From Entomortierella parvispora (Eukaryota; Mortierellomycota; Mortierellomycetes; Mortierellales; Mortierellaceae), in the NCBI GenBank assembly GCA_963573315.1, contig OY752149.1:620001-684000 (forward strand): a stretch of 64,000 nt of DNA. The letters are read 5' to 3'. The translations under genes were made by a program, and so were the position numbers. Below the pieces are notes generated by a model that did no database searches, was not told where the DNA came from, and saw only the letters and a list, made by a program, of their open reading frames with translations. Of the stretch, positions 21,751 through 33,208 are shown piece after piece; position 1 is the stretch's first letter; each line of letters starts with the position of its first letter.

Positions 21751-24628
21751 ATGATGAGACTTGTGCGCGCACAGGGCCAACTTCGTCCCCTCGCGAAAGC
21801 TACTAGCACAGTGCTCCAAAGACCTGTCGCGTCCCGTCCCAGAGAGTTCCCCACGGTCACCAGGAACTACATCACGCCTCCTACCAAACCAACCCCTCCC
21901 TCGGCACCGTCTCCTCCATCGCCGCCACCACCCCCAAAGCGGTCGTGCCTCTACAGAGCTGGGCGTGCCTTCCTGTACATTGTCATTGGCGTGCCTGTGA
22001 TAGGAACGACAGCCTGGTATACTTATGATGCTCTCGAAGCCAAAGGCGATGTTCTTCACCAGAAGCGCCCTCGCCTTGTCATCGGAGGTCCCAAGAACTT
22101 GGTCATGACACACGGGTGCAGCGGGAGTGTTCTCAAGGCCGAGGAAATCCATCAAAATGACCCTCGTCAGAGATTGGTTATCCTCGGAAGCGGTTGGGGC
22201 GTAGGTCCATGGCGGTATTGCGCCCTTTTGTGAACAGTTGACATCATACTCTCAGGGACTAACAATGGCTATTCTTCCACTGTTGTTGTTGTCATCATCA
22301 TCATAGGCTGTCTCGGTCATTAACCAACTTGATCCTAAAAAATTCCATGTCACCGTTGTATCCCCAACGTGAGTTTGCAAGAGGATCGGCTATCTATTCG
22401 AAAGATATGAGCAATTGGGGTATTAACTGATCTCTTCTCTTATCCTTATAGCAACTACTTTTTGTTCACACCATTGTTGCCCAGTGCAACGTAAGTCGCC
22501 GAAAGTGTTGAGTTACCTCCTGGATAGAGTTGGATTCATTGCACCGAACAAATGTCTTCTAACAACAGTGTTTGATCCATTACTCTTCTAAAACAGCGTC
22601 GGTACTCTGGAGCTTAGGTAAGAAAAGAGAAAAAGTCACGCATCTTTTGTTGCTGCGTGTTGACAAACGACTAACGTGTGTTTCCTGTGCCTTTCCACTT
22701 TAATAGATCTTTGATTGAACCCATTCGCAGGCTGTTGTCGCGTCTCGGAGGATACTATGTTGAAGGTCGCGCAGATGATGTCGACTTTGAGAACCAACTT
22801 GTTGAAGTGTCTGGTATCCACGACAGCGAAGGACGCAAGTTCTATGGTAATGTGAAATTTAATCTTTGTGCAATGACGGTTTTAGAATAGCCTGTGCCTA
22901 ATTCTCCTTGCTATAATGAATGAAATAGTGCCTTATGACAAGTTGGTGATTGCAGTGGGCTCAGAGTCGATGACCCATGGAGTAGAGGGACTGGAATATT
23001 GTAACTTCCTAAAGTCTATCGCGGATGCTAGAGAGATCAGGAAGAGAGTCATGGAGAACTTGGAGAAAGCAAGTTTGCCAACCACCACGGATGAAGAAAG
23101 ACGTCAATTGCTCAGTTTTGTGATCTGTGGAGGAGGTAAAGAAGTGAAAACCATGGGAGATTATTTCTCCGCGGTAATTGATATCGGAAGCACACCGAAT
23201 TAACCACCCCATTCTATTCCTGTCTGTGTGAAGGTCCTACTGGAGTTGAATTCGCTGCCGAGCTTTACGACTTTTTGAACGAAGATTTGGTTGGATATGT
23301 AAGTTCAGTACGACATTATTATTGACATGGAAAACTCGTCTGTGATTCTTGCCATTCAGCTGATCCGATCCGTGGTTTTCTCTAGTTCCCAGCGATTCCC
23401 CCAGAGGAAGTCCAAGTGAACATCATCCAGAGTGCGGGACACATCTTGAATACTTATGGTAAGAGTGTCGTCATGATATCGGCATGTTTCCAGCAGTTCA
23501 ACATGGCCACGCCACTAAAATCCGAAATTGGTGCCTCGCAGATTTGAAGATTAGTGAAATGACCGAGGCAAAGTTCAAGAGAGAAAACATCAACGTAATT
23601 ACAAACTCGCGAGTTGTCAAGGTGAACCCTACTTCAGTCGTGTACAAGGACAAGGAAACAGGAAAAGAGTCTGAGGTTCCATTTGGAGTGTGCCTGTGGT
23701 CAACTGGCGTCGGCATGACGACCCTAGTCAAATCGTTGGTAGCAAAGCTGCCTCATGGATCCCAGTCGAACAAACACGCAATTGAAACTGACAGATACAT
23801 GCGGGTGATCGGAACGCCAGAAGGGACCGTGTATGCCATTGGTGACTGTGCAACGATCCGTAAGCGAAAATACCAGATTTGACATGGAGAGCCAAATAAG
23901 CACCACATCGACCTTTGACTAACATCGAATCGCGTCTTTATTTGTGAGTTTAGCCCAACCTCACTTTGTGGACAGGGTGATACATCTGCTTCAGGAACAC
24001 GATACCAACGGCGACAATGTACTTAGTTACGACGAGTTCCGTACACTAGCGGAAAAGATTATTGCAAAACACAATGTCCTCAAAGTCTTTTTGGGTCACT
24101 TGGACGAGATCTTCAACAAGTATGATAAAGACCATAATGGAACATTGGACATGGATGAGATCCGCGCATTCTTGATCGACGCCGAAAAGCATTGCACCGC
24201 TCTCCCAGCCGTAAGTGGGGCGCACATCTTGATTATATGTTCAGGGTAATTTTTTTTGGCGTGCGGGAGTTGGTTGCAAGATTCCCTAACAAAGTCATCT
24301 AACCGTCTAATAGACTGCTCAAGTCGCCAACCAGCAAGGAATCTTTGTTGGAAAAAGAATCAACATCCTCCACTCCATTGAGAACGATCTAGTAGCGGTC
24401 TCTCAGCTTCCCCAGTTTGCCTACAAGCATCTGGGGTCTCTTGCCTACATTGGCGGCAATGATGCGGTGCTGGACATGGGCAAGGGCCTCGTTTATGGAG
24501 GCATCGGATCCGAATACCTCTGGCGTTCCGTGTATTTTAGTGAACAGGTCTCTGTGCGAACCCGTTTGTTGTTGTTGATGGATTGGTCCAAGCGTGCCCT
24601 CTTTGGTCGTGACATCAGCAAGTTTTAA
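21751..24628 (+). CDS. NDE1: Alternative (type II) NADH dehydrogenase with EF-hands
   Basis: Eleven exons: 21751-22200, 22307-22368, 22452-22490, 22597-22617 (21 nt), 22707-22846, 22929-23135, 23234-23298, 23386-23458, 23542-23859, 23954-24210, 24314-24628; 648 aa. The enzyme passes electrons from NADH to ubiquinone without pumping protons. An Arg-rich N-terminus fits a mitochondrial presequence. A Pro-rich stretch (about residues 48-72) and a hydrophobic segment (about 78-94) follow. The FAD dinucleotide motif is GSGWGA (about 146-151), and the NAD-binding motif GGGPTGVE lies near 304-311. Exon 10 inserts two canonical EF-hand loops at residues 475-486 and 516-527, both with acidic 1st and last positions. 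Such EF-hands mark calcium-sensitive external (intermembrane-facing) enzymes of fungi and plants. The C-terminal membrane-anchoring helix (LWRSVYFSEQ) is present. External location is inferred. Confidence 0.92.
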
Positions 24629-24842
24629 AAGTCCATACTTCTCCACTCTTGCCTCTGCATTCCCATAAAAGCCAACATTCAAAAGAAAACCCCTCAAATT
24701 AGAATTTTTGCTTGTATACATGACCTGATCCTGTTCCTGGACGACCAGAGAGTTTGCATTCTTTTACGCATCTTTTCTGCTTTACGTCCTTTTCCCTTCT
24801 TCTGTGTTTGTTTCTTATTTCCCAATAATATCGTCATCCTCC

Positions 24843-25169
24843 ATGCGGATTGCAGTATTCCATAGAGCCATGTTCATCATGGTGCTCTTCTTCCGAGTCG
24901 TGGTATCGGTGCCCGTGGGCAGAAAAGTAGTTGTTTCGAAGGTGAACATCCCTCTCCGAATTTCTTTGAATGCAGGCGTGGGCCACGGGTAAGACACACT
25001 TGTTTTGTTGCAAACACGATCGCGTTGTCTGTGCTAACGGCTGATTCGGTGCTTTATCAGTAGCGGGTTCAGGGCGAGTGGCTGCGTGTACAATTCTGGA
25101 AAGTGCTATCAAGACTACGAGTGCTGCAGTGAGCACTGCGACACCAACATTGGCTCCTGTGCGGAGTAA
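24843..25169 (+). CDS. Small secreted peptide with inhibitor-cystine-knot cysteine pattern
   Basis: Two exons, 24843-24988 and 25061-25169, encode 84 aa; donor GG|gtaaga, acceptor tatcag|T, phase kept. The N-terminus is hydrophobic with early basic residues and fits a signal peptide. A basic propeptide-like stretch follows. The last 30 residues hold six cysteines as C-x6-C-x5-C-C-x3-C-x6-C, the textbook knottin (inhibitor cystine knot) arrangement. Knottins occur as ion-channel toxins, protease inhibitors and antimicrobial peptides; nothing here says which. It starts 214 nt after the NADH dehydrogenase stop on the same strand. A chance match is possible because the gene is so short, but the fused signal-like exon, consensus splice sites and exact spacing argue against it. 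Confidence 0.65.
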
Positions 25170-25819
25170 AGAAGAATGGAGAAAGAGAAAAAAGGCACCC
25201 CTCGGCTCCCATGCAGAACAATAAAGAAAGAAAGAAAGGAAGGAAGGAAGGTTGTCGCTGGGATTTGGTGGTACAAGCAGGGCGGATCGACCTGGGAAGA
25301 AGCCCATCAGCGCAGCCCGTGCGATGCGAGGTTCTTCCTTGTTTGTTTTCTGCCACCTCTGCGCTGTGTGCGCACAATACATACAGTACACACAACACAC
25401 GCACACCACCCATCCCATCCCGTCCTCTCACACTCCTCCCTCACCAGCAACCAGCAAAAAAAAAAAAAAACGCACTGTGCACGTCCGTCAAAGACGCCTC
25501 CACTTTTTATTTTTTTTCTTTGCGTACTTCGCTCCCTTCTTCTTCTTCCTTGGGCATCTTTTCCCTTTCCCATTCTCTCATCCATCCAATCGCTCTTTCC
25601 CATTCCCCTGATTTCAGCCCTTGTCCCAAGTGAACGGACCTCCCCTTTCTCCCTTCCCTTCCCTCCCTCCCTGTTCACTTGCTCATCCCCTTCCCCAAAG
25701 CGCCTCTCCCTGCTTCCACTCGAGTGTGATCCCACCCCTGACCTGGCACGATTCGATCCCCTCCCAGAAGTGACCGTCGACATTGATGTTCAGTGACGAC
25801 CGCTCGCCTTTGCCTCTTC
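25170..25819. other. Intergenic: leader/promoter of SWR1-type gene
   Basis: Holds an AAAG/GAAG repeat, an A15 run (25456-25470) and a long C/T-rich stretch (25500-25720) of the kind that precedes fungal start codons. No coding frame is supported. Confidence 0.6.
25223..25250. repeat. AAAG/GAAG tetranucleotide repeat
   Basis: Purine-only run of AAAG units passing into GAAG units. Confidence 0.85.
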
Positions 25820-28800
25820 ATGTCCATGCCCTCGGATCCCAACAGCCTTGCATCGCCATCAGGAACGGCACACTCCCCGATCGACCCTAATGCCGCCAAC
25901 CCTTCCATTGTCTCGGTGTTAGAGAACGAGAGTTTGAGGAGAACCCAGGATTCAGTCTCGACCACCTTGCAAAACGGATCTATGAATGGCGTACCCAACT
26001 CGACAGAAGAGTCGACGCCTGGTCGCATCCTGGACACGCCAGTAACAACGCCTTTGGCTGTAGTAGAGGGTAGTCCAGCTTCCACTTCATCGATGACACT
26101 TTCTGCAGGAGAAGGAACGCCAGCAACAGACACAGCGGCACCTCCTCCCCTTGCTCTTCCTCCTCCTCCTGTTAAAAGAGGACCAGGAAGACCATCCCGA
26201 CTAGAGATCCTCGCAAAAGCCCTGAACAACCCTGCACCAGCTTCGGCACCCAACCTGCGCGACCGTCTTAGGAAGGCACCACCTCGCGCCGTGACAGCGT
26301 CGCCCACGATAGGCTCGTCTGCAGGCGTGGACACATCCGTGTCGTCTCCAACCGATCTCTCTGGTGGACCTGCAAAGTCGGCTGGGCAGCGAGTCTCAAC
26401 CCGCCAAGCCCGACCGCCGGCACGACTCTCGCTGGATTCGACAGTGAATGCAAACGGCATAAACAGCATAAACGGAACAAAGGCAACACCCTCGAATCAG
26501 CGACCCCTTCTGCATCAAAGCCAAGCCCAGCAGACAATGCCGCCAGTAGTGAAGCGAGGCCCTGGTCGCCCTCCAGGTGTTCCCAGCAATCCTCAGAGTC
26601 ATAGAAAGGTGGCCAACCTCCCTCCATCGCCATCCGTGATACCCTTGAAGCGTGGTCCTGGTCGTCCACCCCGCAATCCCTTGGCCCAAGTGTCTACAAC
26701 CGCCTCGACATTGATAGCAAAGACAAAATCAAAATCAGCTTCACCCACCATGATTAGATCTCCAGGAAAAGTCGCGCCTTCGACTTCATCTTCTCCAAAA
26801 TCAGCGTCGTCATCTATGAGCGAACCTGTCGTTGTGAAAAGGGGACCTGGCCGACCTCCTCGCAACCCCGATAGCCACGGATCTCCAGTGTCCCCACGTC
26901 AAAGCCCAACGTCAAAGAAGAATACCGCACAAACTCAGATCGTGCTTCCAGGACCATCATCCTCCACACCGCAATCAAGAAAGAGGCAGAACAAGAGTGA
27001 AGGCGATGACGACGAGACCCATTTGCTCGGAAACCCAGATTCTGGGATCCTCCCTCGAAAGAGACGTGTCATGTCCATGACTCCAGGTTCAGGTGTAGGT
27101 CGAGGTCGAGGAGCTGCCGACTCTTCCAAACCCGCTGTCCCTCCAAAGCCTGCTCCTCCTCCAAAGCCGCTCACCCCCTTGGATATTGCAAGAAATTCTA
27201 GGGTCGCAGAGTGGGAAGGAAAACTACACGCTGTGATCGACCATCATGACAGCTTGGCGCGCGAACTGTACCATCTAGAGACGTATACGACCATGCTCAC
27301 CTATGACCCAGTGAAAATCAAATCGGATCATAGCGAAAGAATGCAAAGAGTAGGTTGATCAATGACGATATGTCGATCGTGTGCGTTTACATTTTGAAGA
27401 CTCTAACTTTATTTGTCCTCATCTCTAGTTCTTGCGAAGCTTTGATCTGTGGTCCCAAGTACCAGATCTCGTGTCGAACGTTCAATTGAAAACAGACAGG
27501 ATATCAACGAGAAGGAGCGCCATTGAGCACAGAGAGCAGCTTGTCGACATGCTCCAAAAGAATGTGGAAGGGGCGTTACCTAAACCACCAGAGGGCGCAT
27601 TCACCACCGATCTGATCCGACTTGGACCGCTCCGTGGAGCTCATCCCCAGTTTTCCAACTTTGAAGCATACATGGATTCATTTGTATATGCGGACGACGA
27701 GGAGGTATCTCTCCAGGAATCCGAAAATCGTGCCATTGTTCATGCAAAACTGTTGAATCGAATCGACGCATTGAAGGCAGAGGGCAGATTATCAGGAAAG
27801 GTCGGAAAGCCCTTTGTGGATCCAGAGGTCCCAAAGCTGCAGTCGCACTGGTTGATGGAGCACATCATGACGTCTTCCAGACTTATTAAGGAGGAAGGCA
27901 AGCTCCAGATGGCTCGTGCTCGCAAGGTCAGCAGGATGATTACTCGTCATTTCGCAGAATTGCATGGCATGTCGGAGAGGGAGCAGCGGGAAGAGGAAAA
28001 ACGGATCAAGAAGGTGGCAAAGTTGACCTCGAACGAGGTCAAGAAGAAATGGCGTTATGTGGAGGGGGTAAGTGACTGATTTCTTTTTCTTTACAGAGTT
28101 CAAGCACAGGACAAAAAGGCCTGTTCGTCCAGAGATTAACACGTATTTTCTTCAAATAGATTGTGAAAGCTCGACACAAGGCCATCCTTCAAGCCGAAAT
28201 GGAAGAAGCAGGAAGGCGACATCTGAACCAGATCCTGGAGCACTCTACACAGATTTTAGGAGTCCAGCAAAACACATTTGGTCATGGCGCCGCGCCTGGA
28301 TCTCCAAGCACCCCTGGAACCCCTGGCACACCAGTCACCCCAGTTACACCCGCCACGCCGGTCGCAGCCCCAGATGTAACTGCCATGTCGGATGTCCAGA
28401 GTGAGAGGCCCTCAACACCTTCATTCACAGAGCGAAGCAGTCGTCGGTCTTCTGTGGCACGATCTGTGGCCTCAGCCTCGGACGCAGATGGAGAACTTGA
28501 AGCAGGTGACGCAGAATACAACATCACAGAGGCAGACGCAGATGATGAAACTACACTGGCAAATGAAGAGTCTGGAAGCGAAGATGATGAAGCCGAGATT
28601 TCAGGACTTGCAGCTGAGATGGATATTCCCATTGAGGAGCTGTTGCGCCAGTACGGTTATCAATTATCTGGAGGCGAGGAAAGTGACAGTGACGCTGATG
28701 ATGGAGAGCCTTCTGAAGTTGAGGAGCTGGCATCCCAGAGCGAGAAGTCAACTACAAAGGAGAAGGCGCCGCTGAAGGTCGAACAGCCATTACCAAGCAA

Positions 28801-31800
28801 GAGGGCTGTTCGAGGACGAAGAAATGTTCCCGATACTCTCGAACCCGCACCAAAAGTAGAAGATGCCGAGGATGTCGAAATGGGGCTAGTAAGCTCTCTC
28901 AAGGATGTCATCTCCGAAAAGGACGCGAGTGGAGAGGCGACCTTGACGACAAGTTTGATCAGCAATACCGATACCCAGACCCCTGATCTGCCGAGCACAA
29001 CTTTAACGGAGAGTCGCGTGGACGAAGAGAGGGCCTTATCATCGAAAGAGATTGCCAACGCTATGCCAGATAGTATAAAGGTCGCGAGTAGACCTTTTGG
29101 CTATAGCGAACGTGGACCCGTTTCGAAACGCCGCCGCTTGTCCTTGACAGACCTGTACCGTGCAGCCCCACCTCCCTCCAACCCGTATGGAGAGCAAGAC
29201 GATGAGCGCACACTGGATGAGGACGAGCGGGAAGAATCACCAGACCCCGAGGAGATTCCGACTCTTATCCTAGAAAAAGATATGCCGATCGAGGACCTCT
29301 TGGAGCGGTACAACTACGAAGAAGAGGAGAGCTCAGAATACTCTGATTCGTACTATGATTCGGATTCTGAATTCGACAATATGAGTATCATGAGTTCGCA
29401 GCAAAGAGTCCGACGGGCCGATCCACGATATGTTGTCACGCTGCAGGATGTCACCGCTCACAGCCGAAAGTTCCCGACCCGACCAAGCAGTGAATTTACA
29501 GACACGGATGAGGACTATGATGACAACAGGACGATATCCATTTATGGGAGTGACGACGAGCTTTGTCTCGGAGACATGCTTCCCTTGTTAGACCCTGTGC
29601 CCCCACCAAAGTCGCCAGAGATCAATACCTTTGCTACTGGTGCAAATGTGAAGACTCGAGTGCCCTTTCTTCTTCGTCATCAACTTCGTGAATACCAGCA
29701 CGTGGGAATGGATTGGCTTGCCAACCTCTATAGCAACGGGCTTAACGGAATTCTTGCCGACGAAATGGGTCTTGGAAAGACCATGCAAACCATCGCCCTC
29801 CTTGCACATTTGGCTTGTGATCACGGAGTTTGGGGGCCTCATCTTATTGTTGTTCCCACCAGTGTCATGCTGAACTGGGAAATGGAATTCAAGAAATGGT
29901 GTCCAGGATTCAAGATTATGACCTACTATGGCAGCCCCAAGGAGCGCAAGGAAAAGCGTGTTGGATGGTCTCGAGAGCATTCGTTCCATGTTTGCATCAC
30001 CTCATACCAGCTCGTTGTCCAGGACCAATCTGTTTTCAGGCGTAAGGCGTGGCAGTACTTGATCCTGGATGAAGCGCACAACATCAAGAACTTCCGGTCC
30101 CAGCGATGGCAGACGCTTCTCAATTTCAACTCGGCCAGACGACTCTTGTTGACAGGAACACCATTGCAGAACAATCTTATGGAATTATGGTCTCTACTCT
30201 ACTTCCTGATGCCCAACGGTGTCTCCGAGACTATGCCTGTCGGGTTTGCGAACCAGAAAGAGTTTCAAGAGTGGTTCTCTCATCCCGTTGACCGTATGAT
30301 CGAGGGCACAGAGCAGCAGGACGAGGACTCCAAGGCAGCGATTGCGCGACTGCATACGGTTCTTCGGCCATATCTCCTTCGTCGATTGAAGGCAGATGTC
30401 GAGACCCAGATGCCGGCCAAATACGAACATGTGGTGTACTGCCGACTGTCGAAGCGTCAACGATTCTTGTATGATGACTTTATGAGCCGAGCCAAGACCC
30501 GCGAGACTCTTGCATCAGGAAACTTTTTAAGCATCATCAACTGCTTGATGCAGCTTCGCAAGGTTTGCAACCACCCGGATTTGTTTGAGGTGCGTCCCAT
30601 TGTCACATCGTTCGCAATGCCTTCCGCTGTGGCCTCGTTTGAAGTGTCCGAGTTCCTGGTTCGCCGCAGGATGTTTGCCGAGGTGGACAAGGCTCGTGAA
30701 TCCGTGAACCTAGAGTTTTTGGGCTTGATCTTGACCAAGTCGGAGGATACTGTTTCCAGATCGGACATGGGTGCATTTAAGGACCTCGACGCAACCCCTG
30801 CTTTCCAGCGTATGGCGGCTCAATTTGCCCAACCTCAGTCCAAGAGCCTCTCGTCCTCTAGTCAGTACCAAGAGATCCGACAATACTCGACCATGAGAAG
30901 ACATCGGTTCATGCAGGAAAGCAAGACTCGATGGGAGCAATTGGGATATGTCAATGCCAACAGGTGCAACGTTCAGGTGATTTACGGCTCCAGCATTTTG
31001 CAGCTGTGTCAGTCTCCTGCCAAGATCCGTTCGGGATGTAGCACCATTCTGGACCAGATCTCTGATCCTCGTCAATTCATGGAGTACACGGAGGCCGTGG
31101 CTCAAGCAGTGGTGCCAAGTGAAACGAGATTTCACCAGGAGGAAGAAATCATCAAACGGTTTGCATTTGTAACGCCGGCTGTCATGGTGAGGGATCCTGC
31201 CTGGGTTCCTCTCGAAATCAACCCCTCGCCTCCTGCTTTGGAAGTTGTTTGCAACCGAGCGAAGGAGCTGTTGCATCCTATTGAAAGTCGTCTCCAAGTG
31301 CAATTCCCAGACAAGCGATTGTTGCAATTTGACTGTGGAAAGTTGCAAAAGCTGGACAGTCTTCTCCGAGAGCTAAAGTCGGGTGGCCATCGCGCATTGA
31401 TTTTCACACAAATGACAAAGGTGCTCGATATCCTGGAGATCTTTTTGAACATTCACGGACATCGCTACCTTCGACTGGATGGTGCGACCAAAGTGGAGAA
31501 CCGTCAGCATCTCACGGATCGATTCAATTCAGATCCAAAGATTCTAGCCTTTATTCTGTCTACCCGATCTGGAGGTGTGGGTATCAATCTGACTGGTGCA
31601 GATACTGTCATCTTTTACGACTCTGACTGGAACCCTTCAATGGATCGCCAGTGTCAGGACAGGTAACCCCCCCCCTTCGCTGATCTTGGTTTTGGCGAGC
31701 AGGTTATCCACAGATTCTAACAACCTTTTCTTTATGTTTCACTGAATCACTCTAGATGTCACCGTATCGGTCAAACCAGAGATGTCCATATCTATCGCTT

Positions 31801-32611
31801 TGTAAGTGAGTTCACCATCGAAGAGAACATGCTCAAGAAGGCGAACCAGAAACGCCTGTTGGACAATGTGGTCATTCAGGAAGGAGAATTCACGACCGAC
31901 TACTTCCAAAAGATGGACTGGAGAGACATGCTTGGTGAGGAAGAACTGGCCAAGATTGGCGATTTGGCACCTGCGACTGATGCCGGTACACCTCAAGATC
32001 TTTCGACCGTTCATGGCGCAGATCTGGAACAAGCGCTTGCGGCAGCCGAAGATGAGAACGATGTCCTAGCCATGCATCAAGCGAAACATGAGATGGAGGG
32101 CGTTGACGTAAGCGACTTTTCGGATGCAGTGCCTGCAGCGACACCACCAAGTGCAAGCTCGGCCAGTCTGGGCAAAGGAGGCAGTGGAGCCAGAGTACAG
32201 TTTGCTGGAGCCGAGGCCATTGACGAGGAATACGGAGAAGTGATTGAAATGGGCCATGTGGACGAGTACATGCTTCGATTCATGGAGCGCGAATATGGTC
32301 ATTACGTTGGCTTTGGGGGATTGCCCGAGCCCGTCAAAGCAGATATTGATGGTGATCTGGAGATGGAGGACCACGACATGACTGAGGAACTGTCCGAGGC
32401 AGAAAACGAAGACGAAGATGAGGAGGAAGAAGAGGAGGACGAGTACGATGTCGAGGATAGCGGCTCCGAAGCTGAAGAAGACCAAGGCGCCAGCGAAGAC
32501 GACGAGAGTTCTGAAGAAGAGGAAGAACAAGGCGGAGAAGATGGTGATGAAGGCGCTGCTGGAATTGAAGATAACGCCGAGGGAGAGGACCAGGCGATGG
32601 ACGAGGATTAG
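25820..32611 (+). CDS. SWR1: SWR1-type SNF2 chromatin remodeller
   Basis: Four exons: 25820-27349, 27429-28067, 28160-31662, 31756-32611; 2175 aa. SWR1 exchanges H2A for H2A.Z in nucleosomes as the ATPase of a multi-subunit complex. Domains in order: a Ser/Pro-rich N-terminus with four KRGPGRP AT-hook-like motifs (about residues 124-350); an HSA helix (about 645-720, HWLMEHI..) that binds actin-related proteins; two D-x-PIE-x-LL motifs in acidic surroundings (near 880 and 1097), likely H2A.Z-H2B contacts; the SNF2 N-lobe with ADEMGLGKT (near 1257) and DEAHNIKN (near 1360); a long insertion as in SWR1/INO80 ATPases; the C-lobe ending in HRIGQT and RFVSEFTIEENM; and an acidic Asp/Glu tail. HSA, the split ATPase and the acidic motifs favour SWR1/SRCAP over INO80. 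ATG 25820 follows a C/T-rich leader. Confidence 0.93.
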
Positions 32612-32681
32612 AACTGTTACGCGCACATTGTAATTTTGTATCATAGAAAATGAGAGCCAGCCATTGTACCATATTTTCTCT

Positions 32682-32687
32682 TTTATT
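32682..32687 (-). terminator. Polyadenylation signal of the small membrane protein gene
   Basis: AATAAA on the - strand, 10 nt past the stop of the gene at 32697-32954. Confidence 0.45.
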
Positions 32688-32696
32688 GAAAGAAAG

Positions 32697-32954
32697 CTAT
32701 ACTGATTTCTCCTTCTGGTCATGCTGCTGTTGTTCTTGCTGCTGCTTCTGCTCTTGCTCAATGTCCCGTTGGTATTGCTGAAGGAGGTCGTTCGGACTGA
32801 CATCTGGCAGAGGGGCGTGTCTTTGGGGAATGCCTTGCTCCAGGACCAGGCGCTTATAAAGGATATAGGAGGTCGAGACAAAGAGAGGGACGGCGACGAT
32901 GATAGTCAAGAGCCTCTGGCCCTGAGGGTTGAGCTTGTTAGACAGAAGTCCCAT
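32697..32954 (-). CDS. Small single-helix membrane protein of unknown function
   Basis: Single exon, 85 aa, ATG at 32954. After a short N-terminus (MGLLSNKLNPQGQ) comes one hydrophobic helix (about residues 15-32, LLTIIVAVPLFVSTSYILY). Then KR, a Pro-rich stretch and a Gln/Glu-rich tail (about 60-80). The pattern suggests a small mitochondrial or ER tail-type membrane protein. I do not recognise the family. A polyadenylation signal lies right behind it. It is divergent from the SF3B4 gene across 254 nt. The real-gene call rests on the ATG context, the clear helix and the position. Confidence 0.65.
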   Translation of the reverse strand: MGLLSNKLNPQGQRLLTIIVAVPLFVSTSYILYKRLVLEQGIPQRHAPLPDVSPNDLLQQYQRDIEQEQKQQQEQQQHDQKEKSV

Positions 32955-33208
32955 GATGGATAGAGAGAACGAGGGAGGAGGTTCCTGCTGCGCGGAGGAG
33001 TTGCGGAATGGAGAAGATCGATTGATGTCCGAGCAGAGGGATTCATTTCATTCGAGGCGAGAAAAGGGCCTGTTGATCGGGTTGGTGGCTTTGCGGTTTG
33101 GAGAGCTGGTGTCCCTCTCATGGACTCTCGATTCGATGTGGAGACGAAGCGCACTTGGTTGATCCTTCTTTTCCAACAACAGCCTCAACTCACAACAAGG
33201 ACATCGCC
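32955..33208. promoter_or_regulatory. Short bidirectional promoter, small membrane protein / SF3B4
   Basis: Only 254 nt separate two divergent start codons, so the promoters must overlap or be shared. No TATA box seen. Confidence 0.6.
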
